Shown here: positions 40,739-52,036 of the stretch, one piece after another | Numbering within the stretch: position 1 is the first letter of the stretch | How the letters are laid out: each line of letters begins with the position of its first letter | Source of the DNA: Streptomyces sp. DHE7-1 | Lineage (GTDB): Bacteria; Actinomycetota; Actinomycetes; Streptomycetales; Streptomycetaceae | Length of the DNA stretch: 64,000 nt | Direction of reading: 5' to 3' | Assembly: GCA_016432725.1 (NCBI GenBank) | Contig: JACJDG010000003.1 | Location: forward strand, 2,480,001-2,544,000 | Translations under genes and position numbers: made by a program | The notes under the pieces: generated by a model | Told to the model about the DNA's origin: nothing | The model's database searches: none | What the model saw: only the letters and a program-made list of their open reading frames with translations

Positions 40739-40769
40739 GGGGCGGCACCCCCGCACAGGGTGCCGCCCC
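40739..40769. terminator. Distal hairpin after ppdK
   Basis: GGGGCGGCACCC and GGGTGCCGCCCC form a perfect 12-bp stem with a 7-base loop. It is the second of two hairpins after the ppdK stop and could also end plus-strand transcription, where a short T-rich TTCTT follows. Confidence 0.8.
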
Positions 40770-40780
40770 TTCTTGGTGCG

Positions 40781-40832
40781 CCGGAGCCGTCGTCGATCGG
40801 TGTTGAGGGTCGGGGACCGACGACGGCTCCGG
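40781..40832 (-). terminator. Proximal hairpin after ppdK
   Basis: CCGGAGCCGTCGTCG and CGACGACGGCTCCGG form a perfect 15-bp stem with a 22-base loop, beginning 12 bases after the ppdK stop. Confidence 0.82.
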
Positions 40833-40843
40833 GGCCGGTGGGG

Positions 40844-43564
<2,721 letters not shown>

Positions 43565-43766
43565 GGGTCTCGACTCCTTGAGGCCGCGGTGGCTGCCCTG
43601 ACGGCGAGGAACATACCCAGATCGAAGGCACCTGGGTACGTCCACTTGTGCGTCATGCGCCTGTAACCACGCGTCCGCCAGTGGATTGAAAGTCAAGGCT
43701 TGGCAAGTGGAGACGCCTCGATGTTTTCACTTCTTGAACGCACCTATGCCCGTAGGGGCGGCAGAT

Positions 43767-43780
43767 CGCTCATCTGAGCG
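43767..43780. repeat. CGCTCATCTGAGCG inverted repeat, copy 1
   Basis: CGCTCA and TGAGCG are 6-bp arms around TC. The identical 14-mer occurs again 101 bases away. Both are upstream of ppdK, at about -203 and -304 from its start codon. Confidence 0.75.
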
Positions 43781-43816
43781 CCTCCCGACACGCCTGAGTT
43801 CGATCGATGAACGATC

Positions 43817-43843
43817 AAAGGGTGGCACCCAGTGCCACCCTTT
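43817..43843. terminator. Hairpin between the two small repeats
   Basis: AAAGGGTGGCAC and GTGCCACCCTTT form a perfect 12-bp stem with a 3-base loop. It could end transcription from the ROK gene (minus strand), which stops 117 bases away, or act in the ppdK leader. Confidence 0.7.
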
Positions 43844-43867
43844 GGAGAAGTGCAGTCGCTCAAGATC

Positions 43868-43881
43868 CGCTCATCTGAGCG
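43868..43881. repeat. CGCTCATCTGAGCG inverted repeat, copy 2
   Basis: Exact second copy of the 14-mer at 43767-43780, with similar flanks (GATC or AGATC before, C-rich after). A repeated palindrome suggests a protein-binding site. Confidence 0.75.
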
Positions 43882-43959
43882 CTACCCTTATCAAGGGTGG
43901 CGAGAATCACGCTGTCACACAGAGCCGGATTTCACCATGCGGACGTCGAAACGCCCGGT

Positions 43960-45180
43960 TCACACGCCGAGCGCGGTGAGCCGTTCCTCCACCCGCCGCG
44001 GCTCGTAGAGGTGCTCCACGACCAGCGCACCCGCGCCGACCAGCGCGGCCCGCTCACCCAGCCGCGACGTCACGACGTCCAGGTGGGCGGTGGAGCGGGG
44101 CAGCGCCCGCTGGTAGAGCAGCTCGCGCACGCCGGTGAGGAAGGGGGTTCCGGCCAGATCGCCGGCGATCATCAGCACGCCCGGGTTGAGCAGGGTCACG
44201 ACCGTGGCCAGCACGTCGCCCACCCGGCGCCCCGCCTCCCGGGCCAGCGCGGCCGCCTCGGGGTGCCCGGCGGCCAGCAGGTCCCGCACGTCCGAGCCGG
44301 AGGCGGCCGGCACCCCGGCCTCCGTCAGCCGCCGGGCCACGGCGCCACCGCTGGCGACGGCGGCGAGACAGCCGTACGACCCGCACCGGCACAGCGCCTC
44401 CGCGCCCACCCGGATGTGCCCGATGTCGCCCGCGCCGCCGTCCACGCCCCGGTAGATCGAGCCGTCGACCACGACCCCGGCGCCGATGCCCGTGGACACC
44501 TTCACCAGCACGAAGGCCGCGCAGTCCGGATACCCGGTGCGCTGCTCGCCGTAGGCCATGAGGTCGGCGTCGTTGTCCACCAGGACCGGGACCGCCGGGG
44601 CGCCGGTGTGCTCGGTGAAGGCCCGGGAGAGCCGGCCCCTCACGTCGTAGCCGTCCCAGCCGGGCATGATCGGCGGCTGCACCACCCGGCCGCTCTCGCG
44701 GTCCACCGGCCCCGGCACCGCGAGCCCGATGCCGCAGACCTCCGCAGCCCGGCGCCCCGCCTTCGCGAGCGTCTCGGCGAACCAGCGGCCGAGTTCACCG
44801 AGCACGGCCTCGGGTCCGTCCTCGATCACCAGGGTGCCGGCGTGCTCGGCGAGGATCTCGCCGGTCAGGGTGAGGACGGCGGCCCGGGCGTGCCGGGTGT
44901 CCAGGTCGGCGGCGAGGACCACCGCGTGGGAGCCGTCGAACTCCAGCGTGATGGAGGGACGCCCGCCGAGCGGTGAGCCGACCGGGCCGCCGGCGCCCTC
45001 GCGCAGCCAGCCGGCCCGGAACAGCCGGTCGAGGCGGTGGCCGACGGTGGCGCGGGACAGCCCGGTGGCCTGCTGGAGCGCGCCGCGGGTCACGGCTCGC
45101 CCACTGCGCACCAGTTCGAGCAGATCGCCGGCGCTCGCCTGACTTCCGCTCTTCCCGGTCCTGCCCGGCCGTCCGGTCAT
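43960..45180 (-). CDS. ROK-family transcriptional regulator
   Basis: A 406-residue repressor with an N-terminal winged helix (about residues 15-70; VTRGALQQATGLSRATVGHR, DRLFRAGWL) and a C-terminal ROK sugar-kinase-like domain. The ROK domain has VVLAADLDTRHARAAVLTL, VDNDADLMAYGEQ, STGIGAGVVVDGSIYRGVDG and the zinc-binding CRCGSYGCLAAVASG. ATG at 45180 follows AAGGGGG; GTG at 45186 is an alternative. It is transcribed away from two glycoside hydrolase genes across a 120-base AT-rich gap, so it probably controls them in response to a sugar or sugar phosphate. That target is inferred from position. Confidence 0.9.
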   Translation of the reverse strand: MTGRPGRTGKSGSQASAGDLLELVRSGRAVTRGALQQATGLSRATVGHRLDRLFRAGWLREGAGGPVGSPLGGRPSITLEFDGSHAVVLAADLDTRHARAAVLTLTGEILAEHAGTLVIEDGPEAVLGELGRWFAETLAKAGRRAAEVCGIGLAVPGPVDRESGRVVQPPIMPGWDGYDVRGRLSRAFTEHTGAPAVPVLVDNDADLMAYGEQRTGYPDCAAFVLVKVSTGIGAGVVVDGSIYRGVDGGAGDIGHIRVGAEALCRCGSYGCLAAVASGGAVARRLTEAGVPAASGSDVRDLLAAGHPEAAALAREAGRRVGDVLATVVTLLNPGVLMIAGDLAGTPFLTGVRELLYQRALPRSTAHLDVVTSRLGERAALVGAGALVVEHLYEPRRVEERLTALGV

Positions 45181-45300
45181 GCGCACCCCCTTGTGTTTCC
45201 CAAGCTTGCATTACATATTGAGTTTTGCGTGTTAAATAGACGTAACCCTGCGGTAGCCACAGCCAAACCAGGTCGGCCGGACGTCTTCGGGGAGCCCCGA
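45181..45300. promoter_or_regulatory. Divergent promoter region, ROK regulator and hydrolase operon
   Basis: A markedly AT-rich core at about 45205-45240 (TTACATATTGAGTTTTGCG and TTAAATAG) lies between the two divergent starts. Both promoters and the ROK operator should be here. No single operator palindrome is clear. Confidence 0.6.
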
Positions 45301-46743
45301 GTGGATCGCACTGCCCAGCTCACTGCCCGTCTCCCGGAGCGGGAGTTCGCATACGATCCGCCGGCGTCGGCGTCGTCCCTGCACGCCGGGGCCGCCCGGG
45401 TGCTCGCGGAGAACTGGACGGGCACGTCGACGGTCCCCTCCCGGAGCCTGTACCCGCACCAGTGGTCGTGGGACTCGGCGTTCGTCGCGATCGGGCTGCG
45501 CCACCTGTCGCCGTTACGGGCGCAGACGGAGCTGGAGACGCTGCTGGCGGCCCAGTGGGGCGACGGGCGAGTGCCGCACATCGTCTTCAACCCCTCCGTA
45601 CCCCTGGACGCGTACTTCCCGAGCCCCGACTTCTGGCGCTCCTCGACCGCCGGGCGCGCCGCGGGCGCCCCGCGCACCGTACAGACGTCCGGCATCGTGC
45701 AGCCACCGGTGCACGCGCTGGCGGCCTGGCTGGTGCACCGCGCCGATCCGGGCCTGTCGCGGGCGCGCGGCTTCCTGGCCCGGGTGTACCCCCGGCTGGC
45801 CGCCTGGCACCGGTATCTGCTGCACTGGCGGGACCTGGGCGGGGGCGGGCTGGTGTGCGTCGTGCACCCCTGGGAGCAGGGCATGGACAACAGCCCCTGC
45901 TGGGACGCCCCGCTCTCCCGGATCACCCCGGCCCCGGCCCGCTCCTTCCGCCGCGCCGACCTCGACCACGGCGCGGCCGAGGACCGGCCGACGGATCTGG
46001 ACTACGGACGGTACGTGCGGCTGGCGGCGGACTACCGCGACGGCGGGTACGCCGACGGCGGCGGGGAGTTCGCGGTCGAGGACCCGGCGTTCAACGCGCT
46101 GCTGATCGCCTCCGAGCAGGCGCTGGCGCGGATCGCCGGGGAACTCGGAGCGGGCGGCACCGCCCGGTACGCACGCGCCGAGCGACTGACGGCGGCCCTG
46201 GTGGAGCGGCTGTGGGACCCCGCGAGCGGCCTGTTCCGCTGCCTGGACCTGCGGGGCGGGGGCCAGGTCCCGGAGCGGAGCGTCTCCGGGCTCGTCCCGC
46301 TGGTACTGCCCGGGCTGCCCCGGGAGGTCTCCGGCGCGCTCGTCGGCACGCTGTGCGGCCCGCACTTCGGGCTGGGCACGAGCACCGAGCTGGTCCCGAG
46401 CTACGACCTCCTCGGCGAGGCCTTCGACCCGCACCGGTACTGGCGCGGCCCGGCCTGGTTCAACACGAGCTGGCTGCTGGAGCGGGGGCTGCGCGCGCAC
46501 GGACACCCCGGGCGGGCCGACGCGCTGCGCGCCGCGGTGCTGCGCCTGGCACAGGCGGGCGACTTCGCCGAGTACGTCGATCCGCACACCGGCGAGGCCT
46601 GCGGCGCGACCGGTTTCGCGTGGACGGCCGCACTCGCCCTGGATCTGCTGCACCGGGGCCCTGGGGGCGGCAGTGGGAGCGGGGACGGCATGAGGGACGA
46701 GGAGAGGGCCGGCATGAGGGACGAGGGAGGGGACCGGGGATGA
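45301..46743 (+). CDS. MGH1-like glycoside hydrolase (alpha/alpha barrel)
   Basis: A 480-residue cytoplasmic-type hydrolase of the GH63-like six-hairpin fold. Recognisable blocks are YPHQWSWDSAFVAIGLRHLS, AAQWGDGRVPHIVF, TSGIVQPPVHALAAWL, HPWEQGMDNSPCWDAPL and YWRGPAWFNTSWLLERGL, as in mannosylglycerate hydrolase-like and glucosidase proteins. The GTG at 45301 follows GGGGAG. Low-complexity RDEE-type residues at the end (GMRDEERAGMRDEGG) are unusual and repeat GMRDE. It overlaps the next gene by four bases (ATGA), so the two hydrolases are made together. The natural substrate is not decided; a glucosylglycerate or short alpha-glucan is possible. Confidence 0.85.
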   Translation: MDRTAQLTARLPEREFAYDPPASASSLHAGAARVLAENWTGTSTVPSRSLYPHQWSWDSAFVAIGLRHLSPLRAQTELETLLAAQWGDGRVPHIVFNPSVPLDAYFPSPDFWRSSTAGRAAGAPRTVQTSGIVQPPVHALAAWLVHRADPGLSRARGFLARVYPRLAAWHRYLLHWRDLGGGGLVCVVHPWEQGMDNSPCWDAPLSRITPAPARSFRRADLDHGAAEDRPTDLDYGRYVRLAADYRDGGYADGGGEFAVEDPAFNALLIASEQALARIAGELGAGGTARYARAERLTAALVERLWDPASGLFRCLDLRGGGQVPERSVSGLVPLVLPGLPREVSGALVGTLCGPHFGLGTSTELVPSYDLLGEAFDPHRYWRGPAWFNTSWLLERGLRAHGHPGRADALRAAVLRLAQAGDFAEYVDPHTGEACGATGFAWTAALALDLLHRGPGGGSGSGDGMRDEERAGMRDEGGDRG

Positions 46744-48677
46744 CGGATCGGCAGCATCTGCTGGTGCACGGGGCGACGTTCGCCGCCGTGGGCGACCGGG
46801 GTGACATCAGCGGGGTGCGGGGCGGCGGCCCCCCGGACGGGTTGTTCGTGCGCGACGCACGGCACCTCAGCCGGTGGCAGCTCACCGTGGACGGCGCGGT
46901 GCCCGAGGTGCTCGCGCCGGTGGCGGACGGCGACGCGGCCCGCTGTGTGCTGGTGCCGCGCGGCGGCCGGCAGGAACCGCCCGCCTGCACCCTGTTCCGG
47001 GAACAGGCGGTCGGGGACAGCTCGTTCGTCGAGTTACTGCGGGTGACCGGCAACCGCCCGGTGCCCACCACCGTCCGCCTAGCCCTGACCGTCGACGCCG
47101 ACTTCACCGACCAGTTCGAGCTCCGCGCCGACCACCGCACCTACGCCAAGGCCGGCGCCGTGCGCTCCCGCGAGGTGCTGGACGACGGCATCGAGTTCAC
47201 CTACCGGCGGGCCGAGTGGCACTCGGTCACGACCATCACGGCCGACCCGGCTCCGGACGCCGTCGAGGAGACCGGCACCGGCGCCCGCCGGCTGGTGTGG
47301 GCCCTCGACCTGGAGCCGCACGGCACCGCCGAACTGGTGCTGCGCGTGATGGCCCGCCCGCACGGCGACCGGCGGGCCCTGCGCGTGCCCCGCTCCCCCG
47401 CCTCGGTGAACGAGCAGCTCGCCGCGGCGGAGAGCCGGTTCGTGGAGGGCGTGGCCTTCCCGACCGGCTGGCCGGAGCTGGCGGCGGCCTGCGCCCGGGG
47501 CCTCGCCGACCTGGCCGCGCTGCAGGTCCCGGCGACCGGACCGGACGGCGAGGAGCTGCGGGTGCCGGCGGCGGGCGCCCCCTGGTTCCTCACCCTGCTC
47601 GGCCGGGACGCCCTGCTCACCTCACTGTTCACGCTGCCGTACCACCCGCGGCCCGCCGCCGCCACGCTGCTCGCGCTGGCCGCGGCCCAGGCGACCGGCA
47701 CCGGCGCGTCCCCGGTCGCCCAGCCCGGCAAGATCGTGCACGAGGTACGGCACGGGGAGCTGGCGCACTTCGGTCAGGTGCCGTTCGGCCGGTACTACGG
47801 CTCGGTCGACGCCACCCCGCTGTTCCTCGTCCTGCTCGGGGCGTACACCGAGGGAACCGGCGACACCGCCCTGGCCCGGCGCCTGGAGCCGCACGCCCGC
47901 GCGGCGATCGGCTGGATGCTGGACCACGGCGGGCTGACCTCGCGCGGCTATCTCGTCTACCGCGCCGACGAGGGCGGCCTCGCCAACCAGAACTGGAAGG
48001 ACTCCCCCGGCGCGATCTGCTGGGCCGACGGCACCCGGCCCACCGGGGCGGTGACGGCGGCGGGTGCCCAGGGCTACGCGTACGACGCGCTGCGCCGCAC
48101 CGCGTGGGTGGCGCGCGCGGTGTGGGACGACGAGACGTACGCCGCCCTGCTGGAGCAGGCGGCCGCCGATCTGCGGGACCGCTTCCAGCGGGACTTCTGG
48201 ATGCGTGAGCACTCCTTCCCGGCGCTCGCGCTGGACGGCACGGGCCGCCAGGTCGACGCGCTGGCCTCGGACGCCGGGCATCTGCTGTGGTCGGGGCTGC
48301 TGGACAAGGAGTACGGGGAGGCGGTCGGCCGTCGGCTGCTGGAACCGGACTTCTTCTCCGGCTGGGGCGTCCGCACGCTCGCCTCGGGCCAGCCGGCGTA
48401 CCACCCGCTCTCGTACCACCGCGGCTCGGTCTGGCCGCACGACAACGCGCTGATCGCCCTGGGCCTCGCCCGCTACGGGCTGCACGACGAGGCCCGTACG
48501 GTCGCGCACGCGCTGGTCGACGCGGCGACGGCCACCGGGCACCGGCTTCCGGAGGTGCTGGCGGGCTACGGCCGCGACACCCACCCGGAGCCGGTCCCCT
48601 ACCCGCACGCGTGCGTCCGCGAATCCCGCTCGGCGGCGGCCCCGCTCGCCCTGCTCACTGCGGTCGGCGGCGCCTAG
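46740..48677 (+). CDS. Glycogen debranching-type amylo-alpha-1,6-glucosidase
   Basis: A 645-residue protein with an N-terminal debranching-associated beta domain (GLFVRDARHLSRWQLTVDGA) and a C-terminal alpha/alpha toroid catalytic domain: APWFLTLLGRDALLTSLFTL, GKIVHEVRHGELAHFG, ANQNWKDSPGAICWADGTRP and YHRGSVWPHDNALIALGLAR. The acidic residues in GRDALLTS and WPHDNALIA are the ones expected near the active site. It overlaps the upstream hydrolase by four bases. Its TAG stop codon is part of the CCTAGG target copied by the IS481-type element that follows, so the element left the protein intact while separating it from downstream DNA. Confidence 0.9.
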   Translation: MTDRQHLLVHGATFAAVGDRGDISGVRGGGPPDGLFVRDARHLSRWQLTVDGAVPEVLAPVADGDAARCVLVPRGGRQEPPACTLFREQAVGDSSFVELLRVTGNRPVPTTVRLALTVDADFTDQFELRADHRTYAKAGAVRSREVLDDGIEFTYRRAEWHSVTTITADPAPDAVEETGTGARRLVWALDLEPHGTAELVLRVMARPHGDRRALRVPRSPASVNEQLAAAESRFVEGVAFPTGWPELAAACARGLADLAALQVPATGPDGEELRVPAAGAPWFLTLLGRDALLTSLFTLPYHPRPAAATLLALAAAQATGTGASPVAQPGKIVHEVRHGELAHFGQVPFGRYYGSVDATPLFLVLLGAYTEGTGDTALARRLEPHARAAIGWMLDHGGLTSRGYLVYRADEGGLANQNWKDSPGAICWADGTRPTGAVTAAGAQGYAYDALRRTAWVARAVWDDETYAALLEQAAADLRDRFQRDFWMREHSFPALALDGTGRQVDALASDAGHLLWSGLLDKEYGEAVGRRLLEPDFFSGWGVRTLASGQPAYHPLSYHRGSVWPHDNALIALGLARYGLHDEARTVAHALVDAATATGHRLPEVLAGYGRDTHPEPVPYPHACVRESRSAAAPLALLTAVGGA

Positions 48678-48678
48678 G
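48673..48678. repeat. Target-site duplication CCTAGG, left
   Basis: CCTAGG directly precedes the left inverted repeat and recurs after the right one. It fits the NCTAGN target known for IS481. It includes the stop codon TAG of the debranching gene. Confidence 0.9.
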
Positions 48679-48726
48679 TGTACTCGGCCAAGAGGTTGAT
48701 GACTCGCGTCGGTAGTTGATCAAGAG

Positions 48727-48778
48727 AAGACCTCCGGGCGTAGTGGAGATGCCTGTCTTCACGACAACCGGAGGTCTT
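48727..48778 (+). promoter_or_regulatory. Inverted repeat covering the transposase ribosome site
   Basis: AAGACCTCCGG (48727-48737) and CCGGAGGTCTT (48768-48778) are an 11-bp perfect pair. The right arm contains the GGAGG of the transposase. A transcript reading in from outside would fold and hide this site, whereas a promoter between the arms would not. Confidence 0.65.
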
Positions 48779-48779
48779 G

Positions 48780-49757
48780 GTGACCCACGCTAATGCCCGG
48801 CTGACCTTTCATGGCAGATGCCTTCTGGTGCGCCGTGTCGTGCACGATCTGCGTCCGGTGTCACACGTGGCCAAGGAGCTCGGAGTGTCGCGCCAGTGCG
48901 CGCACCGCTGGGTGGCGCGTTTCCGGGCCGAGGGGTGGGACGGCCTGCACGACCGGTCCAGCCGGCCCCACACCTGCCCGAGACGTACTGCCGGACACGT
49001 CGAGGCCGCGGTGCTCGACGCACGGCGCACTCACCGGCGGGGGCCAGACTTCCTCGCCGCGGAAACCGGCGTCCCGCCACGTACCGTCAGTCGCATCCTG
49101 CGCCGCCATCAGATCCCGCACCTGGCATCCTGCGACCCGCTGACCGGACAGCCCATCCGTGCCGAACGCCGCAGTCCTGCCCGCTACGAACACGACCGGC
49201 CCGGCGACCTCGTCCACATCGACGTCAAGAAGATCGGACGGATCCCGGACGGCGGAGGATGGCGAGCCCATGGCCGGGAAGCCGGGAAGACCTACGCGCA
49301 AAAGCAGGCCCGGATCGGCTACGACTACGTCCATGCGGCCGTCGATGATCACTCCCGCCTGGCCTACGCCGAGATTCATGCCGATGAGAAAGCCGACACC
49401 TGCGCCGGCTTCCTCACCCGCGCCGCCGAGTTCTTCGCCGCCCACGGCATCGGCCGCATCGAACGAGTCATCACCGACAACGCCTGGACCTACCGCAAGA
49501 GCACTGCCTTCCGCCAGGCCGTAGCCGACCTGGGCGCCGAGCAACGGTTCATCCGCCCGCACTGCCCCTGGACCAATGGCAAGGTCGAACGCTTCAACCG
49601 CACTCTGCAAACCGAGTGGGCCTACCGCCAGGTGTTCACCAGCAACACCGAACGCGACCACGCACTGGCGCCGTGGCTGACCTTCTACAACACTCGACGG
49701 CGACACACCGCGCTCGCAGGCCAGCCCCCGATCAGTCGACTGTCACCAAAGTCATGA
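48780..49757 (+). CDS. IS481-family transposase
   Basis: A 325-residue DDE transposase. An N-terminal helix-turn-helix (VSHVAKELGVSRQCAHRWVA) binds the ends; a second (GVPPRTVSRILRRHQI) follows. The catalytic triad is visible as the Asp in DLVHIDVKKIGRIPDGGGW, the Asp in IERVITDNAWTYRKS and the Glu in PWTNGKVERFNRTLQTEW. The start is GTG at 48780 or TTG at 48777, both just after GGAGG. The frame is intact, in contrast to many neighbours. It ends nine bases inside the right end of the element. Confidence 0.95.
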   Translation: MTHANARLTFHGRCLLVRRVVHDLRPVSHVAKELGVSRQCAHRWVARFRAEGWDGLHDRSSRPHTCPRRTAGHVEAAVLDARRTHRRGPDFLAAETGVPPRTVSRILRRHQIPHLASCDPLTGQPIRAERRSPARYEHDRPGDLVHIDVKKIGRIPDGGGWRAHGREAGKTYAQKQARIGYDYVHAAVDDHSRLAYAEIHADEKADTCAGFLTRAAEFFAAHGIGRIERVITDNAWTYRKSTAFRQAVADLGAEQRFIRPHCPWTNGKVERFNRTLQTEWAYRQVFTSNTERDHALAPWLTFYNTRRRHTALAGQPPISRLSPKS

Positions 49758-49766
49758 CCGAGTACA

Positions 49767-49772
49767 CCTAGG
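49767..49772. repeat. Target-site duplication CCTAGG, right
   Basis: Second copy of the 6-base target flanking the IS481-type element. Confidence 0.9.
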
Positions 49773-49937
49773 GCCGGCAGTTTGCCCGGTGTTTGCCCGG
49801 GGCCGTGAACAGGGGCGGGCGACCACCCGTACGACATGGGCGGCGGGCCAGGCGGGCCGGGGTTGCTTCGGCCCTGCCCAACCTCCCAGCGTGGCCCGCC
49901 GCCTCCGTCACGGGTCTCGCAGGGAAGGACCTCCGGG

Positions 49938-52036
49938 TTGCCTCAGCACACGAGTACGCGCCACACACCGGACACGGCCGGAGGAAACGAGGCCGTCCTC
50001 GACGAACAGGAACAACGGGAGGGGCCCGAGCGGGCCGAACAGACCGACCAGAGCGAGCGGGCCGAACAGACCGAGCGGGCCCAGCGGACCGTGGGGCCCG
50101 GCAGAGCGAGCGGGCCCACCCGACCGAGCAGAGCGAACAGACCGAGCAGGCTGGGCACGCCGAGCAGCGCGAGCGGGTCGGCCAAGCCGAGCGGGCCCAC
50201 CCGACCGAGCAGACCGAGCAGGCGGAACAGAGCGAGCACGCCGGCCACGCCGAGCAGCGTGAGCAGATCGGCCGAGCCGAGCAGACCGAGCCGGCCCTGG
50301 CCGACGACGAGCCCTCCGTCGCCGGAGCGGTGAACCCCGTCCGCCGGGTCCGGGCCGCCTGGTCCGCCCGTGCCGGGCGCTGGCGGCAGGCGCATCCGGG
50401 GGCCGCCCGAGGGCTGTCCGTCGCCGTCACCGTGCTGGCCGCCGCCCTGGTCGTCGCCGCGCTGGTGCTGCCGAACACCGTGGTCGGTCTCGGGCCCGCC
50501 AAGTTCATGCGCATACCCGGCGAGGCGGTCATCGGGGCCGCGGTGCTGCTCGCGCTGCCGCGGCGCCCGCGGGTGGTGCTGGCCGCGGTGTCCGGCGTCG
50601 CGCTGGCCGCCATGACCGTGCTGAACCTGCTCGACATGGGGTTCAACCAGTACCTGGGCCGCCCCTTCAACCCCGTCCTGGACTGGAGCCTGCTCGGCGA
50701 CGCCCAGTCGTACCTGGAGGACTCGCTCGGCCGCACGGCCACCCTCGCCGCCACCGCCGGCGTCGTCGCCCTCGTACTGCTGCTCGCCGTCCTGCTGGCC
50801 CTGGCCACCGTCCGGCTGGGCAACCTGCTGGCCCGGCACAGCGGAACCGCGACCCGCGGCACCATGGTCGCGGGCGTCGTCTGGATCACCTGCTCCGCCC
50901 TCGGCCTGCAGATATCCGGGGTGCCGGTCGCCTCCGACCGCACCACCACCGCGCTGAAGACCGAGTCCCGCCGGGTGTCGGACACCCTCAAGGACGAGGC
51001 GCAGTTCCGGAAGGTCGCCGGCGAGGACCGGTTCGGCGGCACCCCGGGCAGTCAGCTCGTCCCCGACCTGCGCGGCAAGGACATGGTCTTCACGTTCATC
51101 GAGAGCTACGGCCGCAGCGCCATCGAGGACCCGGTCATCGCCCCGGGCGTCGACACCACCCTGGACGCCCGAACCAAGGCCCTCGCCAAGGCCGGCTTCC
51201 ACGCCAGGAGCGGCTGGCTGACCTCGGCGACCTACGGCGGCAGCAGCTGGCTCGGCCACTCCACCACCATGTCGGGCCTGTGGGTGAGCAACCAGCAGCG
51301 CTACCGCACGGTCATGGCCAGCGACCATCTCAGTCTGACCGAGGCGTTCAAGAAGACCGGCGACTTCGACACCGTCGGCGTCATGCCGGGCGTGCAGAAG
51401 GGCTGGCCGGAGCAGAAGTGGTACGGCCTCGACAAGGTCTACAACGCCTTCCAGCTCGGCTACCGGGGCCCGAAGTTCAGCTGGTCGACCATGCCCGACC
51501 AGTACGCGCTCCAGCAGTACGAGGAGCGGGTGCACAGCAAGCGCCCGGCCGACGGGAAGTCGCGGATGTCCCTGCTGATCCTGACCTCCAGCCACCAGCC
51601 CTGGGCGCCGGTGCCGAAGATGGTGGACTGGGACGCGCTGGGCGACGGCTCGGCGTTCAAGGACATGGAGGCGGCGGGCAACAAGCCGGCCGACATCATC
51701 GCCGACACCACCAAGTCGCGTGAGCAGTACGGCAAGTCGATCCAGTACTCGGTGACCGCGCTGACCGAGTGGCTGGAGCGCCACGGCACCAAGGACACCG
51801 TGCTCGTCTTCCTCGGCGACCACCAGCCGATCGCCCGGGTCAGCGGCAACCACGCCAGCCGTGACGTGCCCGTCTCGATCGTGGCCAAGGACCCGAAGGT
51901 GCTGGACCGGATCGCCGACTGGCACTGGACCGAGGGGCTGCGCCCCGCCCACGACGCCCCGGTGTGGCGGATGAGCTCCTTCCGCGACCGCTTCCTGACG
52001 GCGTACGGCTCGGTCCCGCACCCGAAGAAGGGCTGA
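49938..52036 (+). CDS. LTA synthase-like membrane phosphotransferase/sulfatase-fold protein (frameshift at 50093-50096)
   Basis: About 699 aa after repair. The TTG at 49938 follows AGGGAAGG and starts PQHTSTRHTPDTAGGNEAVL. A Glu/Gln/Ala/Thr repeat region (RAEQTDQSERAEQTERAQRT) runs out of frame near 50093; adding one G lets the same repeat continue (SERAHPTEQSEQTEQAGHAE). Then come about five membrane helices (from SVAVTVLAAALVVAALVL) and an extracytoplasmic alkaline-phosphatase-fold domain with DMVFTFIESYGRSAI, TYGGSSWLGHSTTMSG and the metal-binding FLGDHQPIARVSGNH. Family members transfer glycerol-phosphate-type groups to wall polymers; the exact substrate is unknown. ATG at 49836 is the main alternative start. 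Confidence 0.82.
50020..50290 (+). repeat. GAGCGGGCC / GAACAGACC coding repeats in LTA synthase-like gene
   Basis: Many 9-15 base units such as GAGCGGGCC, GAACAGACC and GAGCAGACC recur, with one longer unit (GCCCACCCGACCGAGCAGA) seen twice. They code for a hydrophilic E/Q/R/T/A-rich cytoplasmic tail. Confidence 0.8.

Larger units (their letters stand above)
43565..43959. other. Intergenic region between ROK regulator and ppdK, with structured repeats
   Basis: No gene is seen in these 395 bases, which are less GC-rich than average. They hold a duplicated small inverted repeat, a 12-bp hairpin and a smaller ACCCTT/AAGGGT hairpin (43884-43898). The ppdK promoter and any control sites must lie here. 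Confidence 0.7.
48679..49766 (+). mobile_element. IS481-family insertion sequence, 1088 bp, apparently complete
   Basis: The element starts TGTACTCGGCCAAGAGGTTG and its other end, read inward on the minus strand, starts TGTACTCGGTCATGACTTTG; 20 of the first 25 bases match. CCTAGG flanks both ends. One intact transposase frame fills it. Intact ends, an intact frame and an identical duplication point to a recent insertion. Confidence 0.93.

Noticed and set aside
50020..50290. Repeat tract considered as a CRISPR or minisatellite
   Set aside because: Units are imperfect and continue an in-frame E/Q/A/T coding repeat; no spacers.
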